A DNA stretch of 64,000 bases, from assembly GCA_003141315.1 (NCBI GenBank), contig PLLP01000006.1, forward strand, positions 772-64,771. Reading direction: 5' to 3'. Positions 23,670 through 32,502 of this stretch are shown here, in pieces (position 1 is the first letter of the stretch; the number at the start of each line of letters is the position of its first letter). Under the pieces are notes generated by a model. The model did not search any database. It was not told where the DNA came from and saw only the letters and a program-made list of their open reading frames with translations. The position numbers and the translations under genes were made by a program. Origin of the DNA: Phycisphaerales bacterium. GTDB lineage: Bacteria; Planctomycetota; Phycisphaerae; Sedimentisphaerales; Anaerobacaceae.

Positions 23670-25895
23670 TTAGAATGTATATTTGACAGTAAAGCCGAAT
23701 GCCGGCGCCGAATCGCGTGCCGATGCATTGTTGTGATTAAACGTAATCAGGTTCTGGTTGAGGTCTTTGTCAAAGAAGCCCAGCAGATTGTAACCATCAA
23801 GCCTCAAATCGAGGTTTTTGTTGACGTTATAGGTAAGGCCGAGGCCAAGCAGCACATTGCCCCCAAAGATAGACCGGTCAACTCTCGGAACCCCAGCCAC
23901 AGCATTTCTAAACTTGTTATACCAGTCTGCGCCCGGGAAACCCCAGAGTATTCTCAATGAGCCGTCAACAGAGATTTTTTCATCAACCTGTCTTCGTGCT
24001 ATAACTTTTGTCTGATGGTCTGACCAGTAAGCCAGCTCGTTTCCATAATAAGTGTCATTTCCATAAGATCCTGGTGCAGAGGTGAACATCTGGTCAAGAT
24101 AATGAGTCCCATCAGGACTCATAACAGGATTAAATTTATACATTCTTGTGAAACTATGGGACAGGATAACCTCGTTCTTCCCCTTCTTATATATACCTTC
24201 CAATTCAATGCCATAACTTCGCATTTCCCCGAGAGGCGTGCCGGCCTGAGCGCCCGGTTCCCAGGTATATCCCTTTATACTCTGGTCGTTAACAAATAAT
24301 GAGCCTGCCAGCCAGAGATTTTTCGTCTGCTGTCTTTCGTAGCGGAACTCATAAGCATATAAAACCTCAGGTTTTGTCTTTCCGCCGAGAGGAGCATTAG
24401 GATCCCACCAAGGATGCACTTTCGCCTTCACGTACATTTCAGAAGCAAAATTCAATCTTACAGCTCGCGAGAACATTAATTTGAAGGTATCTTTCTCCGT
24501 AGGCGTGAAAATAAGGGTATCACGCGGCGAATACATAGGGTCTGTAAAGGTATTTTTATCCGCCCTCATCCCAAAGAAGTTTGTCCACTGGTCGCTAATC
24601 TTCCACTGCCATTCACCGAATACTGAAAAGGTATCCGTGGTCCATCTGGGCATACGGCTTAAGACTAAACCGTTACCATCAATATTGGGAATACCTGCGA
24701 AAATCATACTCATGCAGCCGGGATTGTATGCGTCATTCTCGGTTTTGTCTCCGGGATAGCCCGGACTGCGCAATCCGAAAAACTCACGGAGCCATGAAGC
24801 GCCCAAGGCAAGAGAATGTTGCTCGTTCGGAGTCCATGTTGCCACCACCTTTGTTTGATATTTATCTTCACGAGAGGCATTTGGACCTGAAGAGTAATAA
24901 AGCTCACTGTCAAAAATATCGTAGCTGAATGATGCGTCGATTTTCAGTTTCTCGTTCACTTCATAAGTATATTTAGCTCCTGTCGTAAGCTGCTGATAAC
25001 CCTGTTCGTGATATATTTCTGAAGGTGGTGTGGGCATTCCTACCCAGTGCATAGGTCTGTCGAATCTGGAACCACCCCGCGTATAACGTACCCATAATTC
25101 CCACGGGCCGTTGATATAATCTCCATAAAGTTTAATCTTGGGTATGTCTCTATATCCCTGCTGGTCATTAACATACCAGCCGTCTCTCGATGGGTAAGCC
25201 GACTGCATAGGTGCATAATCTTCACTTGCTCCAATATTTCTTGCGATACCCGTATAAATATACATTCCGCTGCCATCTTCGAATTTCTTACCAATCTTAT
25301 ATTCAGCGGAATCCATTTTCTCGTTCTGTACCGACCTCAGTGTCACCTGCTGGCCCTGAAACGTCTGGGCATTTTCGGTAATGATATTTATTACGCCGGC
25401 AAGTGCGCCTACGCCATAAAGAGCTGAGCCTGGCCCGCGGACAACGTCAATGTGATGAATATCCGTGAGCATCGGCAGGTCTCGTTCTGCGATAGCGCCG
25501 TAATTGGTGTGTTCGTTCAGCTCCTTTCCGTTGACGAGTATCAATATCTTATCAGCCGTAAGAGACGAAATGCCGCGGATGCCAATACTCGGAAAACGGT
25601 ACTGCGTGTTCTGAATCTGCAGATTTGGGACATAAATGTCCAGAAGCTCATCGAGGCTTCTTGCGCCTGAAGCCGCAATCTGCTCCCTGGTTATGGTCGT
25701 CACGGTCGAGGGCTGCAATTTGCGGGTCGTCTGCGTAAGAGCAGAACTGCCCTTTATCTCGACATTCATCAGTTCCTCGATTGACATATCAAACAAGTCG
25801 TTTCGAGGTGATGCGTAAGCCGGCGCCGACATAAGCACAATTGTGGACAATAGTAATACGAGAAAAACCTTACCTGTATTTTTACACGTTTTCAT
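23670..25895 (-). CDS. TonB-dependent outer-membrane receptor (paralog 2)
   Basis: A 741-residue receptor with a signal peptide ending around APAYA. The plug and barrel motifs match its downstream neighbour (ARSLDELLDIYVPNLQIQNTQ, VVRGPGSALYGVGALAGVINIITENAQ, C-terminal FGFTVKYTF). The two genes are nearly identical at DNA level in parts of the barrel, for example 24480-24650 against 21823-21993. They diverge in extracellular-loop stretches such as PSRDGWYVNDQQG against PSRSWGYVPDQQG. This suggests duplication with ligand-specific loop divergence. The start at 25895 has AGGGAG about 9 nt upstream. Confidence 0.92.
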   Translation of the reverse strand: MKTCKNTGKVFLVLLLSTIVLMSAPAYASPRNDLFDMSIEELMNVEIKGSSALTQTTRKLQPSTVTTITREQIAASGARSLDELLDIYVPNLQIQNTQYRFPSIGIRGISSLTADKILILVNGKELNEHTNYGAIAERDLPMLTDIHHIDVVRGPGSALYGVGALAGVINIITENAQTFQGQQVTLRSVQNEKMDSAEYKIGKKFEDGSGMYIYTGIARNIGASEDYAPMQSAYPSRDGWYVNDQQGYRDIPKIKLYGDYINGPWELWVRYTRGGSRFDRPMHWVGMPTPPSEIYHEQGYQQLTTGAKYTYEVNEKLKIDASFSYDIFDSELYYSSGPNASREDKYQTKVVATWTPNEQHSLALGASWLREFFGLRSPGYPGDKTENDAYNPGCMSMIFAGIPNIDGNGLVLSRMPRWTTDTFSVFGEWQWKISDQWTNFFGMRADKNTFTDPMYSPRDTLIFTPTEKDTFKLMFSRAVRLNFASEMYVKAKVHPWWDPNAPLGGKTKPEVLYAYEFRYERQQTKNLWLAGSLFVNDQSIKGYTWEPGAQAGTPLGEMRSYGIELEGIYKKGKNEVILSHSFTRMYKFNPVMSPDGTHYLDQMFTSAPGSYGNDTYYGNELAYWSDHQTKVIARRQVDEKISVDGSLRILWGFPGADWYNKFRNAVAGVPRVDRSIFGGNVLLGLGLTYNVNKNLDLRLDGYNLLGFFDKDLNQNLITFNHNNASARDSAPAFGFTVKYTF

Positions 25896-26251
25896 TGTCT
25901 AAACTCCCTAATATGTACTTAAATTCTTTAGGTTAATACAGATACACTCTTCCCAGGGCATATCGGGCAAACGAGGACGGGCTATCAGCAATCTTTGAAT
26001 AAAACGGGGTATCCACGGGTAGGTTTCAGCAAAGAATGGCATTATCGGACTTTATTTTGGTGTAATTTTGCGGGAAAAATTTTATGGGACTGCCGCAAAG
26101 CTGCCGGATGACGGCAATCTATTGATTAAGGCGCGAGAAAATTTACCCGTCGAAGAATGCGAAGCCGCTGGCTCCGCATTGCGGAAGAAATGTTAATTAG
26201 TCTATATTTTTGTATTTTAACCCGCGGGAAAGTATAATTGTGGATAGTTTT
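25896..26251. other. Divergent intergenic region
   Basis: It contains the leader of the second TonB receptor on the minus side and a near-consensus plus-strand promoter at 26210-26238. A hairpin (AATGCGAAGCC at 26156-26166 against GGCTCCGCATT at 26170-26180, one mismatch) lies between them. No gene is seen. Confidence 0.5.
26210..26238 (+). promoter_or_regulatory. Predicted promoter with consensus -10
   Basis: TTGTAT at 26210-26215, a 17-bp spacer and TATAAT at 26233-26238. The expected transcript start is within about 10 nt of the ATG at 26252, so the message would have almost no leader. This argues against the upstream in-frame TTG as the start. Confidence 0.6.
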
Positions 26252-27151
26252 ATGGAACGGAAACGCAAATATCGAAGGTTAATCAAATACGCTGGTCTTA
26301 TCCTGCTGTGCTGCATCGTTTTGTGGGCTGCGGCGATGCTGTATAATAATGTATCCATGCAGAATAATAAGGCTTTTTCCGCTTCTTTGGATAAATCTAT
26401 CAGCGAAGCAGCAGCCTGGATATCCGAAAGAGAAAGTGCGATTCTCAATACCCCTAATGTCGCCCTGCTGAAAATGCTCGACGAATGCGACAAGATGCAC
26501 CCAACGCCGGAGTTTTCGGGAATGGTAAAGAAATTTATGTTAAAAGGAGCCCGCCCAAAATGCTGGAAGGCGTTGATAGACCCAAACTGGCCTGTGGACA
26601 AGATAGAACTTAACGAAACTATAAAACGGGAATATATTGATAACAAATGGATTCTTTACGCCCTGTCGCCGCAACAGGCTGACGTGACGCCTGAACAATT
26701 AGGATTGTTCAATTATGACGCCTGGAATGGGCGCCAGCTTACACATCAGCTTTGGGGCTTAATCCGTTTGCGAGAGCAGGCCGCTGACAAAACGAAACTC
26801 GATAAACTGATAGAGCATCTTTGCAGAAGATTGACAAATGAGCTTTATTTTAATGCTGCCGTCGTAGATATCTACATACAAAAAAATGCCTTTGTGCTGA
26901 GAGCGGGATACCCACAGAAGATTCACAGACGATGGATTGAGAGGGTTATCGAAAATCAGCGCAGCGACGGCGGGTGGAATGATAAATGGTTTATCTTTAC
27001 CTCAAGCAGAAAACCCACCCTGGAACAAATGCAATCTGACCCTCACGCTACAATTCAGGCAATATGGCTTCTTTACCAGGCCAAATACAAATATCCCGAA
27101 TACTTCGGCCTTGCCGACCGGAAAAATTCATCATCGACAAAACTTAAATGA
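26252..27151 (+). CDS. Membrane-anchored protein with a toroid-type QW-like motif
   Basis: A 299-residue protein from the ATG at 26252, with a basic N-terminus (MERKRKYRRL) and one membrane helix (YAGLILLCCIVLWAAAMLY). The extracytoplasmic part ends with WIERVIENQRSDGGWNDKWF and HATIQAIWLLYQAKYKYPEYFGL. Q-x-x-DGGW is the motif of prenyltransferase/squalene-cyclase-type alpha-alpha toroids, here apparently a single or degenerate set. Function is unknown. Its 3' end overlaps the converging fumarase gene by 8 bp. Confidence 0.65.
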   Translation: MERKRKYRRLIKYAGLILLCCIVLWAAAMLYNNVSMQNNKAFSASLDKSISEAAAWISERESAILNTPNVALLKMLDECDKMHPTPEFSGMVKKFMLKGARPKCWKALIDPNWPVDKIELNETIKREYIDNKWILYALSPQQADVTPEQLGLFNYDAWNGRQLTHQLWGLIRLREQAADKTKLDKLIEHLCRRLTNELYFNAAVVDIYIQKNAFVLRAGYPQKIHRRWIERVIENQRSDGGWNDKWFIFTSSRKPTLEQMQSDPHATIQAIWLLYQAKYKYPEYFGLADRKNSSSTKLK

Positions 27152-28007
27152 CGACGCTTTTATGCCGGTGGCTGTGGCACTCGATATTGACGGCGACGGG
27201 CAGCGAGGCTATATGGCAGGGGGCTGTTTCAATCAGGCAGGCAAGGGCGGTTGTGTCGCCGCCGAGACCCTGCGGGCCTATGCCAAGCGAATTGATTGCC
27301 GAGAGCAAATCTTTTTCCATTTCCGCATAAAACGGGTCGCTGTTTTTCTCATTCAAATTTCGCAGCAGGGCCTTTTTCGCCAGGAGGCAGCTCGTCTCGA
27401 AATTGCCGCCCAGCCCGACCCCAGCTATGAAAGGCGGACAGGCATCTGCGCCGGCGTTCTTTACAACATCAACAATCCAGTCGATAACCTGCTTTCTGCC
27501 GGCGGTGGGGTTGAATATTTTGAACTGGCTTTTGTTTTCGCAGCCGCCGCCCTTGGCCATAACGGTGAGTTTCAATTTGTCGCCGCCGGTAATTGTGCAG
27601 TGAATAATGGCAGGGGTATTGGTGCCGGTATTTTTTCTTTTTTGCAGGGGTTCGGCTACGACGCTGTTTCGCAGGTATCCATCTTTATAGCCGGCTTTGA
27701 CCCCGTCGTTAATAGCATCGTAAATGGTCCTGCCCGCCGAACCGGTCGATTTTATCAGGCATTCGCTTCCGATTTCCGCGAACACAACCGCAAGACCCGT
27801 ATCCTGGCACAGTGGTATCTGCTCATCTGCGGCTATCCGGGCGTTTTCAATAAGCGATTTCAATATCTTCGCCGCACGCGAATTGCTTTCTTTCTTCGCG
27901 GCTTCCGTAAGGGCATCGAGAACATCGTGTGGCAGCTCATAACAGGCATCTATGCACAGCGACTTTACGGCCTCGACAATTTTTTGATAATCAATAGTTC
28001 TCGCCAT
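27144..28007 (-). CDS. Class I fumarate hydratase alpha subunit (TtdA/FumA N-terminal type)
   Basis: A 287-residue iron-sulfur hydro-lyase subunit. Cluster cysteines are visible in IPLCQDTG, GGGCENKSQ and NFETSCLLAKKAL; GIGPQGLGGDTTALA is a further family motif. In two-subunit class I fumarases and tartrate dehydratases the beta subunit gene normally follows; here the next gene downstream is convergent and unrelated. Upstream it is 35 bp from the beta-propeller gene on the same strand. It probably acts in the cytoplasm on fumarate/malate, given a beta subunit encoded elsewhere. Confidence 0.88.
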   Translation of the reverse strand: MARTIDYQKIVEAVKSLCIDACYELPHDVLDALTEAAKKESNSRAAKILKSLIENARIAADEQIPLCQDTGLAVVFAEIGSECLIKSTGSAGRTIYDAINDGVKAGYKDGYLRNSVVAEPLQKRKNTGTNTPAIIHCTITGGDKLKLTVMAKGGGCENKSQFKIFNPTAGRKQVIDWIVDVVKNAGADACPPFIAGVGLGGNFETSCLLAKKALLRNLNEKNSDPFYAEMEKDLLSAINSLGIGPQGLGGDTTALACLIETAPCHIASLPVAVNIECHSHRHKSVVI

Positions 28008-28042
28008 AGTTCGACAGACTCACTATAAAACTGTAAGAATGG

Positions 28043-30427
28043 TTATTCCTGCGACACTTTAATATCGAAACTTTTATACATCGTATTATCGGCATCATCG
28101 CTTATTCTTAATGCGATGATATGCTCTCCGGTTTTCAAATCCTTAATCAAAATGGTGAAGTTCTCCCTTGTCGAATCATAAACCAAATCATCCGGCAGGC
28201 AGCCAATCCAGTCGCTGCTGCTGTCGATTGTATAGGAAACTTTTCCAATAATGCTTAACTGGTCAGCGACTGTGAGCCTGATTGTCGCATCTTTTTTGTT
28301 TATCTTAATGTCGGATTTTTCGATAACAGGAGGCGTATTATCCACTATAACCGGCTCGCTTATCCTGCTGTCGGTAAGTTTGGTTGCTGGGGTGTTGCTT
28401 TTTTCATCGGAGGCCGTCACTCTTATTTCGTACCGGCCGTCCTCGACCGTTTTACCATCCCATTCGAAAGACGACGCCTCGACCTGGTCTTTTAATTCAA
28501 TCCAGGTCCCTGTGCCAATTTTTTTGAAATCAATTTTATAAACTAACTTATCGCCGTTCTCATCAGCGGCCTTGTAATCGATTTTGAAAAATCCTTCTCT
28601 GCCGCCGGCCTCAATCCTGCTTACATTAACCGATTCGACTTTCGGGGCAAGATTCGGAACAGTCGCCGCCTCCGCGATTTCTCTTATGACGGGGCTTTGC
28701 GTGCCGTCATCGCATTTTAATGTAAGCTGATATTGACAAAATCTGCCGACAGGGCAGGACAGTTGAACCGGTTCCGTTATTTCTGCGGGTTCTGACCACG
28801 GCGAAAAGGCCGGGTCGTTGACGTCTTTGACGTTGCCGCTCCTGCAGGAAACTTTTACGCTGCATCCGGCGGGGATGTCGGCCTCAATTTGGAGCTTGCC
28901 CCAGTTTGCCGGCTGGCCCGCATCGATTAGATCCGAGCGGTAAGTGCCTTCTTTGGCAAAGGTTTTATTTAACTTTATAAGCTTCGCGGGATTTGCGGCG
29001 CCGATATAAATATCGTCGCCCGAAACCGCCACAGCCGTTATCTGCGAGGCCTGCTTATCCTCGAAAGAAACCGACCTTTGTTCAGAATCGATATCGATAG
29101 AATACAACTGTGCCTCGTTGCCTGTCCCGACGAGAAGCGTTGCGGCCTGCTGCGACATACAGAAAAATATGGCGTTCTCGCTGAACACATCCGTCACAAA
29201 ACCTTCCGGCGTTATCTTGTAGATAACACTTGAGGCCGCAGGCTTTATCCCGCGGGGAACCACTACTGCGGGCTGCTGCGCCTTTTTCTCGTCGGTATCA
29301 CCCTTGATGTTTGCTATCTGGAGTCTGCGTGCCGAGTCGCCGGTATTTTGCTCCGGGGGTTTCGGCTGACCGCCGGCGGGTTCGGGCCTGCCCGCCATTT
29401 GTCCGCTCAATACGGACACTGCAAGTCGGCCAGGCTTACCCGCAACCTGTGCGGACGTTCCCGCGGCATATAAATCGCCCTTCTTTGTAATCAGCAGGCT
29501 TGTTATTTCCGGCTGGTCGCTGTCATATAATACTGATGCGCTGCCGGCTCGCGGGTTAATTTTATAGACGAGTCCCCGCTCGTCGCTGCCGGCATAAATA
29601 AATCCGTCCCCGCCCGCCACCAGCGAGAGAATATTTTTATCCCGTGCATGGTAAATAACCTGTGGATTTTTGCAGAACGAATCAAGCCGATAGACTTTGC
29701 CTTTGGGACCGGTTGCGAGGTATATGTCGCCTTTTTTATCAACGGCAATCGCAAAGATATATTTGGCATCGTTGGGTTCAAAAACAGTTTCCATCTTGTC
29801 GCCCTTGAGGCGCAGCAGCCGGCAATTCTTCCCGCTCACCGCCGCAATCAAATGGCCCGATATATCGAAACCCATCGCATATATATGCTCATTTGTAAGA
29901 TATACACTCGTTCCAGCCGCCGGGCTGTTTTTCTGCGGCGATAAACTGCAGGGTTCGTCTTCCGGCGAGGAGCCTTCCGCCGGCAAATCGGCTTTCAAAT
30001 CATCCCTCGCGATTTCATCTTCAACGCGATGCTGCTTGAGCGAGGAATCTTCCGCCGGATAAATCTTTTTAAGTTTTCCCTCGCTGTAAGAATAAATGCC
30101 GCCGTTGGGGCTTGTGCCGAAATAAACCGCAGTGCCATTTACAGCAATGCAGTTTATCGACCACGGCTGGGAATTGGCATCGAATTTATCTACTAAAACT
30201 TCATTAGACAGTCCGAGCTGAATTGTCCCTTTGGAATTTATAACAACATTTGTGGTCTTGCCCTTTGCAAGCTGGGCGAGACTATCCTGCCTATAAATCT
30301 TCGTATTGACAGCCAGACAAAGGCCGGCAGACAGGCTTATTAAAATCATAACGGCAAAAAAGTAAGACAACAATGCCGGCGAATACTTCAAATTTGTTTT
30401 CCGAAAAAACTTTTCTCTGGTTTTCAT
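28043..30427 (-). CDS. Exported beta-propeller protein with Ig-like C-terminal domains
   Basis: A 794-residue protein with an N-terminal signal/anchor helix (about 18-40). Repeats of the type IFAIAVDKKGDIYLATGPKGKVYRLD, ILSLVAGGDGFIYAGSDERGLVYKIN and ITSLLITKKGDLYAAGTSA form a beta-propeller up to about residue 490. A linker and a possible sugar-binding-like stretch follow, then Ig/fibronectin-like modules (DGRYEIRVTASDEKSN and TGEHIIALRISDDADN). There are no enzymatic motifs. It starts 12 bp after the S55 peptidase gene, so the two are almost certainly co-transcribed. It probably acts as a periplasmic or surface binding partner. Confidence 0.8.
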   Translation of the reverse strand: MKTREKFFRKTNLKYSPALLSYFFAVMILISLSAGLCLAVNTKIYRQDSLAQLAKGKTTNVVINSKGTIQLGLSNEVLVDKFDANSQPWSINCIAVNGTAVYFGTSPNGGIYSYSEGKLKKIYPAEDSSLKQHRVEDEIARDDLKADLPAEGSSPEDEPCSLSPQKNSPAAGTSVYLTNEHIYAMGFDISGHLIAAVSGKNCRLLRLKGDKMETVFEPNDAKYIFAIAVDKKGDIYLATGPKGKVYRLDSFCKNPQVIYHARDKNILSLVAGGDGFIYAGSDERGLVYKINPRAGSASVLYDSDQPEITSLLITKKGDLYAAGTSAQVAGKPGRLAVSVLSGQMAGRPEPAGGQPKPPEQNTGDSARRLQIANIKGDTDEKKAQQPAVVVPRGIKPAASSVIYKITPEGFVTDVFSENAIFFCMSQQAATLLVGTGNEAQLYSIDIDSEQRSVSFEDKQASQITAVAVSGDDIYIGAANPAKLIKLNKTFAKEGTYRSDLIDAGQPANWGKLQIEADIPAGCSVKVSCRSGNVKDVNDPAFSPWSEPAEITEPVQLSCPVGRFCQYQLTLKCDDGTQSPVIREIAEAATVPNLAPKVESVNVSRIEAGGREGFFKIDYKAADENGDKLVYKIDFKKIGTGTWIELKDQVEASSFEWDGKTVEDGRYEIRVTASDEKSNTPATKLTDSRISEPVIVDNTPPVIEKSDIKINKKDATIRLTVADQLSIIGKVSYTIDSSSDWIGCLPDDLVYDSTRENFTILIKDLKTGEHIIALRISDDADNTMYKSFDIKVSQE

Positions 30428-30439
30428 TCTTTTACCCTG

Positions 30440-32293
30440 TCAATCTTCCACTGTTATCTGAATATTTTTTCTGTCAGCGGTCACAAGACCCGCTTTCAGG
30501 GAGCTTTCAATCCAGTTGGGGTGAGGCTGGGCGCTTAACGAGCGCTTTGCGTCATAAAGTATTACCGCCTTTGTGGCAGGCAGGTCGTCAAGTTCCGCCT
30601 TTTCCACCACGATGCCGCTAGCGGGCAGTACCAAAAGGCAATATAACCTGTCGCGTTTTACAGCCAAAATTTCCTTCATAGCATCCATAAGGCTGTCGAA
30701 GTTTTGTACAGTAAAACGGTATGGCGCCGCCTGGCTGAGAAACCTGGAGTAATCAGCCGTTCCGCAAACCGCCAGTTCATATTTGCCGGCGGGCAGATTT
30801 TCCGGAATTTTCATTTTGAAGCTGAAGTTTTTTTTAGGCTCGCGAACCGTTTCAAGCACAACATCCACATTAACGGCAGAGCCGGCCTTCACCTTTGTAT
30901 CGGAGACCTGCATCGACCATATATGCGCGGAAATATCCTTCGGGGCGATTTTTATGCGCACGTCTATCGATTTTATTCCGACCGTTTTGAAAGGATTATT
31001 CATAAGCAGCCCGACAACGTTCGAAACCTCTTCGCCCAAATCCGACAGGCCGGCCTCGCTCGATATATTCCCAAATTTAATAGGTTCGGCATCCTGCGGG
31101 ATAATTGCCGCCTGGTACTCGATATTATTTTCCGGGGGCAAATCACCGAGGAACGTTGCCGCCCCGCCGATTATTACGTTAATCAGTCTTGGCGTAAGCA
31201 CCTTGTGATTGATTACCCTGCACCTGAATTTTCTCGTGGTTGTATCGTTATAGCGGTCGACTTCTACGGTCATATCGAACATCGGGGCTTCTGCCCCAAT
31301 CCTGCCGCAGACCGCCGACGATTCATCGACCTTTATTGCGCCGACAATTTTTTCGGGGCTTATCAATTTGAATGAGCGGTCCTGGTTTGCAATAATCGTA
31401 TGTACCGTTCCCGTCGCCATAGGCAAATCGACAGGCCCGTAGCCGAGCATCGAATGGCCAAAACCATAAACCGTATCGCCGACCACTTCCGTCACTGTGC
31501 CGCCGGCGGCTATTGAAATATCGCCATAGACCAACGGAATAACTAAGCTTGTTCCCGGCGCTAATTTTTGCGACTGGTTATTAACATCCGGTTTATTATC
31601 CGCTGCCTGTCCGCGGGAAATCGCATCCGCGGTTGACGGGCTGCCTGAACCAGTCACAAACATAAAACCCGACGGCTCAAATACCGAATCCAGCTCCTTC
31701 ATAGCGGATGCGGACAACCCTGAAACGAAAACGGGCATAGGTAAAGGCTGCATTCCCGAGGCCGAATCTTTTTTCGAATCGCCGGAAATTTTAAACCGGC
31801 TGTTCACCTCGCTGAAACTTAGCGGCTTTGAAAAATCGAAAGTAATATCGCCGGTTTGGCCTGGCTGTGCGGCGCCGGAATAAGACCCGGCCTTTCCCAC
31901 GCTCAGCATATCCGCAACCAGCGTGACGCCGTAAATCGGGTCTTTGCTGCCGGGCCACCCGAAAGAGAGCGCCCCCGCAAGCCTGCCGTCAAAATAGACG
32001 GGCGAGCCGCTGCACCCGGCAATAACGCCGGCGTGATTAAACAGCTCACCTTCGCACCTTACCAGGATTGTATCGCGGGCAGGGTTCAGATTATGAATTA
32101 TGCTAATAACCTCCAGGTCAAATTTTTCCGGCGATGTTCCCTGCATACAGCTAATGCAGTACCCTCGCATACCAGCCTTTATTTCGCTTACGGCGATGTA
32201 TTTATTTTTATCCGGCTCACCAAGGCAAAAACTGCCGGCAGACAAAACCACACAAACAGCAATAACAACTGATTTATATCGTCGATACAGCAT
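30440..32293 (-). CDS. SpoIVB-type S55 peptidase domain protein
   Basis: A 617-residue exported protein with a signal peptide (about 8-25). The S55 domain starts at once: EIKAGMRGYCISCMQGTSPEKFDLEVISII (36-66), then the serine motif AGCSGSPVYFDGRLAGALSFGWPGSKDPIYGVT (92-124), equivalent to the GMSGSP active-site region of SpoIVB. In endospore formers SpoIVB cleaves a sigma-pathway regulator; here the substrate is unknown. The later part is beta-rich with a C-terminal Ig-like region. First gene of a minus-strand unit with the beta-propeller protein. Confidence 0.85.
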   Translation of the reverse strand: MLYRRYKSVVIAVCVVLSAGSFCLGEPDKNKYIAVSEIKAGMRGYCISCMQGTSPEKFDLEVISIIHNLNPARDTILVRCEGELFNHAGVIAGCSGSPVYFDGRLAGALSFGWPGSKDPIYGVTLVADMLSVGKAGSYSGAAQPGQTGDITFDFSKPLSFSEVNSRFKISGDSKKDSASGMQPLPMPVFVSGLSASAMKELDSVFEPSGFMFVTGSGSPSTADAISRGQAADNKPDVNNQSQKLAPGTSLVIPLVYGDISIAAGGTVTEVVGDTVYGFGHSMLGYGPVDLPMATGTVHTIIANQDRSFKLISPEKIVGAIKVDESSAVCGRIGAEAPMFDMTVEVDRYNDTTTRKFRCRVINHKVLTPRLINVIIGGAATFLGDLPPENNIEYQAAIIPQDAEPIKFGNISSEAGLSDLGEEVSNVVGLLMNNPFKTVGIKSIDVRIKIAPKDISAHIWSMQVSDTKVKAGSAVNVDVVLETVREPKKNFSFKMKIPENLPAGKYELAVCGTADYSRFLSQAAPYRFTVQNFDSLMDAMKEILAVKRDRLYCLLVLPASGIVVEKAELDDLPATKAVILYDAKRSLSAQPHPNWIESSLKAGLVTADRKNIQITVED

Positions 32294-32323
32294 AAAAGCA
32301 CCTGCCTGAACATAAATCGCTTA

Positions 32324-32344
32324 TTTAACCATCCGATGGTTAAA
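32324..32344. promoter_or_regulatory. 21-bp perfect palindrome, candidate operator
   Basis: TTTAACCATC at 32324-32333 and GATGGTTAAA at 32335-32344 are perfect inverted 10-mers around a single base. It lies 31 bp upstream of the S55 gene start on one side and just before the plus-strand promoter on the other. Confidence 0.5.
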
Positions 32345-32366
32345 ATTTTATTGCCAAACGAAGATA

Positions 32367-32395
32367 TTGCAAGGTAAAAGGCTTTTTTATATAAT
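32367..32395 (+). promoter_or_regulatory. Predicted promoter of the TPR-rluA unit
   Basis: TTGCAA at 32367-32372, a 17-bp spacer and a consensus TATAAT at 32390-32395, about 108 bp before the start codon. Confidence 0.6.
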
Positions 32396-32502
32396 ACTTT
32401 GTTTGGCCTGCACTTTCGCTTTCCTGTGAAAGCAAAAGCGGGCTTCGACAGGGTAGTCCTTTTCCGCCACGGGCGGGTAAATTTGAACTGGAAAGGCACA
32501 AT

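Noticed and set aside
23543-23728. Minus frame reading HGQDARAT
   Set aside because: It is the translation of a dispersed palindromic repeat overlapping the end of the receptor gene, not a gene.
25896-26200. Possible cobalamin or c-di-GMP riboswitch upstream of the TonB receptors
   Set aside because: No B12-box or GEMM core motif could be found in either receptor leader.
26937-28028. 363-codon plus-strand open frame
   Set aside because: It covers the fumarase alpha gene in antisense, and the fumarase shows its cluster cysteines and family motifs.
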